Made by a program: the position numbers and the translations under genes
Assembly: GCA_963933065.1 (NCBI GenBank)
Contig: CAWVUB010000113.1
Span: forward strand, 1 to 6,814
Origin: UBA9410 sp963933065
Lineage (GTDB): Bacteria > Actinomycetota > Acidimicrobiia > Acidimicrobiales > MedAcidi-G1
Direction of reading: 5' to 3'
DNA length: 6,814 bases
The notes under the pieces: model-generated
Told to the model about the DNA's origin: nothing
What the model saw: the letters and a program-made list of their open reading frames with translations, nothing else
The model's database searches: none
Part shown: positions 1 to 4,569 of the stretch, piece by piece
How the letters are laid out: the number at the start of each line of letters is the position of its first letter
Position numbering within the stretch: the stretch's first letter is position 1

Positions 1-28
1 TCAGCGCCTTGATGTCGGAGTCAGCCAT
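1..28 (-). CDS. Possible start of a leftward gene cut by the window edge
   Basis: Reading leftward from an ATG at 28-26 gives MADSDIKAL with no stop before the edge. The peptide looks like a normal protein start and would be divergent from the zinc-ribbon remnant at 71. Only nine codons are visible and no close Shine-Dalgarno sequence is seen (a GGAGG lies about 28 nt upstream). No function can be given, and it could be chance. Confidence 0.27.
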
Positions 29-70
29 GAGAGTGAAACTATCGCTAGCGGAACGCCTCCCGGCGAGGCC

Positions 71-124
71 ATGACCACTCCAATCAAGCAGATCACCGTT
101 ACCGCCACGCGGTGCCTTGTCTGA
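71..124 (+). pseudogene. Truncated remnant of the small zinc-ribbon protein gene
   Basis: An ATG here opens an 18-codon frame reading MTTPIKQITVTATRCLV then stop. It aligns without gaps to the first residues of the intact protein at 3490-3708, MTTPIEKITIECSTCG. The first CxxC pair is lost (one Cys remains), and the rest of the domain, including the second CxxC, is missing. The nucleotide match is also clear over the first ten codons. It is best read as a decayed or recombination-truncated paralogue. Like the intact copy it lies upstream of a tRNA-tail repeat, here 106 bp before it, against 19 bp for the intact gene. A functional 17-residue peptide is unlikely. Confidence 0.6.
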
Positions 125-161
125 GTTGCCCGAGCCGAGCAGCCCTGCTGCCCCAGGGCAG

Positions 162-181
162 TTGGGAGAGGAGTCTCCCAA
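162..181. other. Perfect 8-bp stem-loop
   Basis: TTGGGAGA (162-169) and TCTCCCAA (174-181) pair perfectly around the 4-nt loop GGAG. No T-run follows on either strand, so an intrinsic terminator is not supported. It lies 50 bp before the first tRNA-tail repeat and may be part of the attachment region or a remnant. Confidence 0.4.
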
Positions 182-230
182 TGTCCCACATGCCTGGAAC
201 AAGGGGAAGATGGCACCAGGGGACATGGCC

Positions 231-257
231 GGGGGCGTTCAAGTCCCCCTCCGACAC
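231..257 (+). repeat. tRNA 3'-end-like direct repeat, copy 1
   Basis: This copy has GGGGGCG, the T-loop-like TTCAAGT (238-244), a C-run, then CTCCGAC (249-255) followed by A. Compared with copy 2 it lacks one base in the T-stem and continues CGG instead of CCA. The upstream sequence does not form the rest of a tRNA, so only the tail is present. This matches the usual core of sites used by tRNA-targeting integrases. No integrase is in the window. Confidence 0.6.
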
Positions 258-291
258 GGAGAGATGCTCGTCAATGCGGATCTCGAAAGGG

Positions 292-307
292 CGTCCTCCG
301 CAGGACG
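292..307. other. 6-bp stem-loop
   Basis: CGTCCT (292-297) and AGGACG (302-307) pair around the loop CCGC. No T-run follows. It lies 35 bp after the first tRNA-tail repeat. Its role is unknown, and a hairpin this short could occur by chance in GC-rich DNA. Confidence 0.25.
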
Positions 308-448
308 AACCTCGGCGGGTCGAACCTTTCCGGTACTTCGCCTACTGACCTGAAGCCCTGAGACCGCTTGCGCCATACCCCGTGGCCTGATGGAATCAAC
401 ACCGTCCAAGCAAACAACACCTTCATCAGAGAGAAAGCAGGCCGAGCC

Positions 449-742
449 ATGCTCTTCCATGTAACCCACCACCACGACGAGCACACCTGCCCGGCTAAAG
501 ACGACGCCACCATGGCGGTCACCTTCGGCGCGGTGATGGACACCCTGACCGAGCACGTCAACGAGGTGGTGGGCGCCTGGGTGGATCCGCCGGGCCACGA
601 TTTCTTCTTCGTGGTCGACGCCGACGACGCCGCCCAGGTCTTTCAGGGCATGTTTCCGATTATCGATGCCGGCACGGCGCAGGTCCGACCGGTCGGCGAC
701 TTCGCCGCCATGCTCAAGATGCGCGCCGAGGCGAACGCCTGA
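449..742 (+). CDS. Small DUF3303-like protein, probable dimeric alpha/beta-barrel fold
   Basis: A 97-residue soluble protein. The ATG at 449 is chosen over the in-frame TTG at 368 because the protein then begins MLFHVTHHH, the short hydrophobic beta strand that opens DUF3303-type proteins. The added N-terminal residues look like translated intergenic DNA. A weak GCAGG lies about 7 nt upstream. Visible elements are a His-rich stretch after the first strand (HVTHHHDEH), a central GAWVDPPGHDFFFVVDADD segment (strand, turn, strand) and a C-terminal PVGDFAAML helix. There is no signal peptide or membrane segment. Small barrels of this kind often dimerise, but the role of the family is not established. 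The gene stands alone between two tRNA-tail repeats (231-257 and 857-886), as a single-gene cargo. It is very likely a real gene; the family name is tentative. Confidence 0.72.
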   Translation: MLFHVTHHHDEHTCPAKDDATMAVTFGAVMDTLTEHVNEVVGAWVDPPGHDFFFVVDADDAAQVFQGMFPIIDAGTAQVRPVGDFAAMLKMRAEANA

Positions 743-1165
743 GGAAACCTCAGCGAGTCTCCTTCGAGCGCCCTTGGCAGGCCCTTCTGATTGTCCTGCT
801 GAAACGGATTGAACGAAGAGACTTTCGACCAACTTGGGATAGCAATGGCGTTGACTGGGGGCGTTCAAGTCTCCCCTCCGACACCACACGCAGAACGAGA
901 TCTGCTTCCGCACTTTCCTGAAAGTTGCTGTTCGTTCCTATGAGTCCAGACGTGGTCTCTACTGTGAGTCGAGTTGCACTAGGTGCCTCCGCCATGGTGG
1001 CTTCGACGCGCCTGCCCGAGTCGGATTCTACGAGGAATGCGGTGGTGGGTTGGTTGTTACGGCATCAGGGGAGTGTCCGGCGGCAGTTCTGCAAGCCGAC
1101 TCCTCCCGCCATGTGCTGGCTCACCGCTGGAGACGACCGAGGAGGCACCAGGTGGGAGGCGACTT
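743..1165. other. Gene-poor stretch between DUF3303-like gene and demethylase
   Basis: About 420 bp with no supportable gene. It contains the second tRNA-tail repeat (857-886). One plus-strand frame is open from 855 to a stop at 1167-1169 and shows a Cys cluster CESSCTRC near 963-986, but it has no ATG, GTG or TTG at a sensible position and starts inside the repeat. I see it as chance or a very decayed remnant. No clear intrinsic terminator was found for the minus-strand demethylase that ends at 1166. Confidence 0.5.
857..886 (+). repeat. tRNA 3'-end-like direct repeat, copy 2 (best preserved, with CCA)
   Basis: The spacing is exactly that of a tRNA tail: T-loop TTCAAGT (864-870), 5-nt T-stem strand CTCCC (871-875), 7-nt acceptor strand CTCCGAC (876-882), discriminator A, then CCA (884-886). 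The 5' T-stem strand GGGCG pairs with CTCCC at four of five positions. No GTCGGAG acceptor partner with D and anticodon arms is found upstream, so this is a tRNA fragment rather than a gene. It is the likeliest intact attachment core of the set. The distance between repeat starts is 626 bp to copy 1 and 2871 bp to copy 3. Confidence 0.65.
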
Positions 1166-2422
1166 CTAATTTTTGCGCTTTCTCTCAACGAAGGGCAGTG
1201 CTCGTGTTGTTGCCCTGACTTCACCAACCCCCTGGCCCGCTTCTCGCCAGGCAAGCTTGAGTTCCGTTCCTGGTTTGGCAGCATGGGGAGCGATCCGGGC
1301 CAGTCCGATCAGGCCGTTCACGTTCGCGCTCCAGGCGATGCTCCCGGTATAGCCGACCGGAGTGTCGTCCAGCTTCAGTTCGAGCAGCGGGAACCGCTGG
1401 ACACGGTCGGGGACCTGGGGCGGGCGGCCGAATGCCTCTTGAAGAGAGACGATGTCTCGCCAGTTGACCTCGAGGCCAACGAGCATTGTCTTCGGGCCGC
1501 TACCTTCGCGTTCAGCAACGAGGGCCTCGCGCCCGATGAAATCGCCCTTCTCGAAGTCGACGAAACGGCCCGCGCCGATTTCGTCAGGTGTCGCCAACCA
1601 TTGCACGGACTGCGGGCCGGTGGGGTCGCTGCCCTGCCTAGGAGCATCCAGCCCAGCGAGGGTGTAGTCGATGACTGGTAGGACAAGACCTGCTTCGATT
1701 CGACACACGTCTTCGGAGGCGTCGCCCAAGTGTTCCAGTCCGTGGGGTCGTCCGGCTTCGACTAGCGCGTCGAACACGCGGAGCGCCCCATCGGAGGGGA
1801 CCCAAACTTCGAAGCCGCGTTCGCCTCCAAAGCCGACGCGCCACAGCCAGACGTCCACACCGGCAAGTTGCGTCTGGGCCCCTCGACCAAAACGCAGATC
1901 GCGCCAATCCTGGCCAGTCGCGCCGGAGACGATATCGAACGCGGCGGGACCCTGAAGGTGGAGATTTCCCCAGTCGGTGGTTTCCTCTTCGATCTCGACA
2001 TCGAACCCTGCGCGGTGTGCGTCAAACCAGTTATCCATAGGGCCAGACGTGTAGCAGTAGCGATCCTCAGCGACGCGAAAGAGCACGCCGTCGATGACGA
2101 CGTGACCGTCCTCATCGCAGAACACGATGTACTTCGACATGCCGACCTCCCAAGCGTCGACATCTCGGATAATCAGGTGTTGCAGTAACGCAGCGGCGTC
2201 GGGCCCAGAGAAGAAGTACATCGACAATGGTGACTTGTCTTCGAGGACGGCGCTCTGGCGCATTGCGATGACGGCCGCCTCGTGGTTCCCGAACTCAGCC
2301 GGTCGCACGTAGACCTTCACGCCGTTCATCCAGTCGGACCATGTGCTGGACCTGTTCAACTGGGCGTGGCGCGGGGTGAACGGCGTGACCGCCAAGGAGA
2401 GTAGGGGCTCATCGTTCGCCAA
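1166..2422 (-). CDS. GcvT-superfamily aminomethyltransferase, probable tetrahydrofolate-dependent demethylase
   Basis: A 418-residue protein with the two-part GcvT fold. The folate-binding N-terminal region has the FCDEDGHVVIDGVLF segment at 101-115, where T-proteins carry GGIVDDL and the functional Asp (here D111). It is followed by the GERGFEVWV strand (200-208) and the RIEAGL segment (241-246). The C-terminal barrel spans about 310-392, with KTMLVGLEV and the glycine-rich VGYTGSIAWS. The opening TPFTPRHAQLN and the length resemble the LigM/DesA branch of aromatic O-demethylases and related stand-alone paralogues. Those enzymes move a methyl group from an O-, N- or S-methyl substrate to tetrahydrofolate in the cytoplasm; the substrate here is unknown. 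The TTG start is supported by GAGGAAAG 9 nt upstream and by conserved residues ahead of the next Met (M32). No gcvH, gcvP or folate gene is adjacent, so a glycine-cleavage role is unlikely. Confidence 0.85.
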   Translation of the reverse strand: MANDEPLLSLAVTPFTPRHAQLNRSSTWSDWMNGVKVYVRPAEFGNHEAAVIAMRQSAVLEDKSPLSMYFFSGPDAAALLQHLIIRDVDAWEVGMSKYIVFCDEDGHVVIDGVLFRVAEDRYCYTSGPMDNWFDAHRAGFDVEIEEETTDWGNLHLQGPAAFDIVSGATGQDWRDLRFGRGAQTQLAGVDVWLWRVGFGGERGFEVWVPSDGALRVFDALVEAGRPHGLEHLGDASEDVCRIEAGLVLPVIDYTLAGLDAPRQGSDPTGPQSVQWLATPDEIGAGRFVDFEKGDFIGREALVAEREGSGPKTMLVGLEVNWRDIVSLQEAFGRPPQVPDRVQRFPLLELKLDDTPVGYTGSIAWSANVNGLIGLARIAPHAAKPGTELKLAWREAGQGVGEVRATTRALPFVERKRKN

Positions 2423-2626
2423 AGTGATCTACTTTCCTCGGAATGGATATCGAGTACGAGTGTAGGTCTATAGATCTGACTGAACCTTAGGTGGCGGGTT
2501 GACAGGTGAGTATCGTGTCACCGCCTACAGCAGCGCCAACGAGGCGACGCAGAAGAGTAGCGGGCTGCTGATGCCGTAGCTCTGCTGATCACTTCGTAGT
2601 CACACGCTCCCGAAACTAGAGGGTCA
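2423..2626. other. Intergenic stretch upstream of the demethylase
   Basis: No gene is seen. The end nearest the demethylase carries its ribosome-binding site (GAGGAAAG on the minus strand, about 2432-2439) and should hold its promoter, but no convincing -35/-10 pair can be picked. A plus-strand TTGACA at 2499-2504 has no matching -10 at 16-18 bp. Confidence 0.4.
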
Positions 2627-2971
2627 TTATGGGGAACATGCGGAGGATTCACCCACTGAACATGGCCGACGATCCTCTAGAACGCAGAAAGAGAGGAACC
2701 TGTCGACATCACTCTTGGTCACGCTGCATTTCGGGTCACAGCACTTGGCTTGGATCGCCCAGTTCTTGCCGTCCCGGTCTTCGGTAACCAAGTCGATGCC
2801 ACAGTCCGGTCCCCACCGTCCCGGCCAGTCGTCCTAAAACTACACGTTGACCAGCCGACCCGAATAGCGGGGGTCGGCTTCCAGAAAGCAGTTGCAGACG
2901 CGCTCCAACTGCTTGCCCCGCTCGTACTCATCGGCTGATAAGCGTTCGCATAGTTCAGTAAAGGAGGCCAT
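2627..2971 (-). pseudogene. Decayed N-terminal fragment of a PD-(D/E)XK restriction nuclease or nuclease-helicase
   Basis: From an ATG at 2971-2969 one minus-strand frame reads MASFTELCERLSADEYERGK, then an LEADPRYSGRLVNV segment. It is interrupted by TAG at 2842-2840 and again at 2836-2834, then continues in the same frame as DDWPGRWGPDCGIDLVTED and NWAIQAKCCDP, and on to VTKSDVDRFL. This matches the Mrr-like nuclease domain at the N-terminus of large predicted helicases and type ISP-like restriction enzymes. There the junction normally reads VWxWDDWPGRWG, so both stops replace Trp (TGG to TAG). The catalytic GID (D60) and QxK (Q74, K76) residues are still present. Homology fades after about residue 93 (near 2693), and the frame ends at 2629-2627. 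The helicase and methylase parts are absent. It was probably a defence gene, now dead. Confidence 0.75.
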
Positions 2972-3019
2972 CAACCCAGGAGGTTACGACGAGGTTTCTC
3001 GGCGCGTAATGTTGACACT

Positions 3020-3457
3020 GTGAAGTGGCACACCCACGGGGACGACCCTGGAGAAGTCAGCCGGCTCATGTTCGAAATATCTGTCGGTTGGGAGTGGGGA
3101 GACCCCCGATCCGAAATTGCTCAAACGCCAGAGAACAAAGCTCTCTGGAACCAACTCAAGACCCAGATCCAGAACACCGGGGGGTTCGGGTTCAGACTCG
3201 GTAGCGAGGCAGTGGAGGGTGACCATGTGGAGCGCACTTATCTGGCTGTGAAGGGACTCGGTGGGATCTCAATCCTGTACATGGTCGAGGAAGGACCCGA
3301 TTCCCTGAAAGATCTTGTGCTTAGCAAGTCCGGGTGGGTGCGAACTTCGACGTTGGTTGACTGGCGGTTTGGCGAACGTTCTGACATCGACCAGATCACT
3401 AGGGAAGAGGCCAAGCGGTTTGCTGACCATCTCGGACTTGGTCAGTTCGTCAAATAG
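3020..3457 (+). CDS. Hypothetical protein, 145 aa, not recognised
   Basis: I do not recognise this family. The protein is soluble and mixed in composition, with no signal peptide, membrane segment or cysteine motif. Visible features are a Trp-rich SVGWEWGDP near 21-29, a Gly-rich GGFGFRLGS (54-62), a hydrophobic strand GGISILYMVEEG (81-92) and a C-terminal helix ITREEAKRFADHLGL (126-140). The GTG at 3020 has no clear ribosome-binding site. The in-frame ATG at 3068 (residue 17) has GGAGAAG 11 nt upstream and is a real alternative, giving 129 residues. The zinc-ribbon gene follows after 32 bp on the same strand, so the two are probably cotranscribed. The gene diverges from the nuclease remnant. 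A partner or immunity-type role with the zinc-ribbon protein is only a guess. Confidence 0.65.
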   Translation: MKWHTHGDDPGEVSRLMFEISVGWEWGDPRSEIAQTPENKALWNQLKTQIQNTGGFGFRLGSEAVEGDHVERTYLAVKGLGGISILYMVEEGPDSLKDLVLSKSGWVRTSTLVDWRFGERSDIDQITREEAKRFADHLGLGQFVK

Positions 3458-3489
3458 GAATCGATGAGACCACTGGAGGTGTTTCCAGC

Positions 3490-3708
3490 ATGACCACCCC
3501 GATTGAGAAGATCACTATCGAATGCTCTACCTGTGGGCAACGTTATGAGGATTACCACCGCCGGTCGATGAACCTTTCGTTAGACCACTTCGACGATGAC
3601 TACATCGAAGAGATGTCGACCACGACCTGCCCTGAGTGCGGCGTGAAGCGTTCGATCGGATCACTCGTTGTCCGAGCGGTGGACAACACGTGGGTGTTCG
3701 AGGTTTAG
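3490..3708 (+). CDS. Small two-CxxC zinc-ribbon protein
   Basis: A 72-residue protein with two knuckles, CSTC (12-15) followed by G, and CPEC (47-50) followed by G, about 31 residues apart. This is the layout of a zinc ribbon binding one zinc ion. The middle is acidic and conserved in style: YEDYHRRSMNLSL, then HFDDDYIEEMSTTTCPECG. Similar orphan proteins of 65-80 residues occur in actinobacteria, but I know no proven function; nucleic-acid or protein binding is plausible. GGAGG at 3475-3479 lies 10 nt before the ATG, which supports the start. The gene sits 32 bp after the 145-aa gene, in a likely two-gene operon, and ends 19 bp before the third tRNA-tail repeat. A truncated relative lies at 71-124. 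Confidence 0.82.
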   Translation: MTTPIEKITIECSTCGQRYEDYHRRSMNLSLDHFDDDYIEEMSTTTCPECGVKRSIGSLVVRAVDNTWVFEV

Positions 3709-3727
3709 GTGCCGATGTTGTCGATTA

Positions 3728-3756
3728 GGGGCGTTCAAGTCCCCCCTCTGACATCA
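3728..3756 (+). repeat. tRNA 3'-end-like direct repeat, copy 3
   Basis: This copy has GGGGCG, TTCAAGT (3734-3740), CCCCC (3741-3745), CTCTGAC (3746-3752), A, then TCA in place of CCA. It matches copy 2 with a few substitutions, and the T-stem and acceptor spacing is kept. The 18 bp upstream also resemble those of copy 2 (about 13 of 18). It lies just after the zinc-ribbon gene and before an AT-richer stretch with an inverted repeat, as expected at the edge of an integrated element. Confidence 0.6.
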
Positions 3757-3804
3757 GTAAAACAGCAGTTCACAGCGTTATCAGATCCTGAAAACCTCTT
3801 AAAA

Positions 3805-3821
3805 GGTGCCCAAAAGGCACC
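3805..3821. other. GGTGCC/GGCACC stem-loop beside tRNA-tail repeat 3
   Basis: GGTGCC (3805-3810) and GGCACC (3816-3821) pair perfectly around CAAAA. On the minus strand the hairpin is followed by TTTT, so it could be a weak leftward terminator, but no leftward gene ends here. Its place about 50 bp after the tRNA-tail repeat, and the AAAAGG that precedes both arms, would also suit an integrase arm-type or accessory binding site. The stretch 3757-3898 has no gene. Confidence 0.35.
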
Positions 3822-3884
3822 AACTGGTCAAAATCCCAGCGCATGGCTATGTGGAACGGGCGCTATACCCTCAGATTTCGCCGG

Positions 3885-3890
3885 TCTAAT
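3885..3890 (+). promoter_or_regulatory. Possible -10 element for a leaderless transcript
   Basis: TCTAAT matches TATAAT at five of six positions and ends 8 bp before the GTG at 3899, so transcription could begin at or very near the start codon. No Shine-Dalgarno sequence precedes this GTG, and the frame cannot extend upstream because of a TAA at 3887-3889. No good -35 element is seen. Confidence 0.28.
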
Positions 3891-3898
3891 CTCCTGAT

Positions 3899-4516
3899 GT
3901 GAGCGTTGCAGACGAGTTATCGAAACTTGCTGATCTACTTGAACGTGGCGCTATCACCAGCAAGGACTATGCGAACCTCAAAGCTGATCTAGTTGGCGGT
4001 GGTCGTCTTAGGGGCCGGAGCCGAAGCAGGCCATGGGAGCCTGACGAATTGTTGGCAGTTCTTCGCCTTGCAGCCACGCATCAGGAGCAGTTGACCGTTC
4101 AGCGGTATACCGATCTCCGAAATGTCGGACTTGTGGAAGGTCCGACACCCGCAATCTTCAACAAGGTGTTTGGCTCCTGGTCTGCTGCATGCGCTGCGGC
4201 TGGTATTCGATCTGGGAAGAAACTCCATAACGATTACACCAGAAACTGGAATGAAGCAGAGTTGCGCGAGTTTGTCGTTGAGTACTTGTCTATGACGAGA
4301 GGTGGAGTCACAGGAGTATCACCAACTGCTAAGGGAATAGAGCAATGGCTCCGGTCACTTAGATCCAGCAGAGAAGCTCCATCTTTCGCAACACTTCGTA
4401 ACCGACTGGGATCCTGGTCGGGGATGCGCGCAGAGGGACTAAGTGCTATCAAGTGTGCTACCCAGGCGGATCGTCACAGGGGAGGGGTGCCGCATGAATG
4501 CCAGCTAGAGAGTTGA
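3899..4516 (+). CDS. SHOCT-like domain plus two homing-endonuclease-associated (HNH) repeats
   Basis: A 205-residue soluble protein. Residues 4-33 (DELSKLADLLERGAITSKDY, then ANLKADLV) match the SHOCT pattern of two short helices around a G-x-IT turn, here at the N-terminus. A basic linker follows (RLRGRSRSR, 36-44). Two copies of a helical repeat come next, at about 46-103 (ending FGSWSAACAAAGI) and 117-181 (ending LGSWSGMRAEGL). The W-hydrophobic start, Tyr or Gly-Ile midpart and GSW-x-x-A-x-x-AG end are those of the homing-endonuclease-associated repeat, thought to bind DNA. There is no HNH nuclease core, so this is probably a DNA-binding protein rather than a nuclease. The GTG start is forced by the upstream TAA. 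The stop (4514-4516) overlaps the -35 box of the deaminase gene. Confidence 0.78.
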   Translation: MSVADELSKLADLLERGAITSKDYANLKADLVGGGRLRGRSRSRPWEPDELLAVLRLAATHQEQLTVQRYTDLRNVGLVEGPTPAIFNKVFGSWSAACAAAGIRSGKKLHNDYTRNWNEAELREFVVEYLSMTRGGVTGVSPTAKGIEQWLRSLRSSREAPSFATLRNRLGSWSGMRAEGLSAIKCATQADRHRGGVPHECQLES

Positions 4517-4541
4517 CAGTGATTCTTGGCGAACCGATACT
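4513..4541 (+). promoter_or_regulatory. Sigma70-type promoter for the deaminase gene
   Basis: A perfect TTGACA (-35, 4513-4518) is followed after exactly 17 bp by GATACT (-10, 4536-4541; four of six match, including the key A and T). The predicted transcript starts near 4548, giving a leader of about 22 nt with the GGAAG ribosome-binding site and the TTG at 4570. The -35 box overlaps the stop codon of the preceding gene, so the deaminase appears to have its own transcription. Confidence 0.6.
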
Positions 4542-4569
4542 TTGAGTCGTCGTTGAAAAAGGAAGTCCC

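Larger units (their letters stand above)
125..448. other. Gene-poor stretch with one tRNA-tail repeat and two hairpins
   Basis: No convincing gene is seen between the zinc-ribbon remnant and the DUF3303-like gene. Short overlapping frames on both strands have no family resemblance. The stretch holds a hairpin at 162-181, the first tRNA-tail repeat at 231-257 and a hairpin at 292-307, each listed separately. It looks like intergenic or decayed DNA around an integration site. Confidence 0.5.

Noticed and set aside
857..886. A complete tRNA gene
   Set aside because: Only the T-arm and 3' acceptor strand are present; no matching 5' acceptor strand, D-arm or anticodon arm precedes any copy. A GTCGGAG at 14-20 is not followed by a D-arm.
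239..913. A 224-codon minus-strand open frame antisense to the DUF3303-like gene
   Set aside because: Its translation is low in family character, it crosses two tRNA-tail repeats (giving the spurious RGDLNAPS string typical of translated tRNA tails), and the plus-strand gene explains the reading-frame bias.
855..1169. Plus-strand open frame with the Cys cluster CESSCTRC
   Set aside because: It has no usable start codon, begins inside a repeat, has an Arg-rich and irregular tail, and I recognise no family.
983..1681. A 232-codon plus-strand frame antisense to the demethylase
   Set aside because: It is a shadow of the minus-strand GcvT-fold gene, which has clear motifs and a ribosome-binding site.
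2499..2504. TTGACA as a promoter -35 box on the plus strand
   Set aside because: No acceptable -10 lies 16-18 bp downstream and no plus-strand gene follows closely.
2834..2842. TAG codons as recoded residues (readthrough or pyrrolysine)
   Set aside because: Relatives have Trp at both places, the gene is truncated downstream, and no recoding signal is visible; simple decay is more likely.
2856..2878. CCGACCC/GGGTCGG inverted repeat as a terminator
   Set aside because: It lies inside the former coding sequence of the nuclease remnant and no T-run follows.
3709..3897. A 62-codon frame starting right after the zinc-ribbon stop
   Set aside because: It contains the tRNA-tail repeat and a non-coding-looking spacer; it has no ribosome-binding site and no family resemblance.
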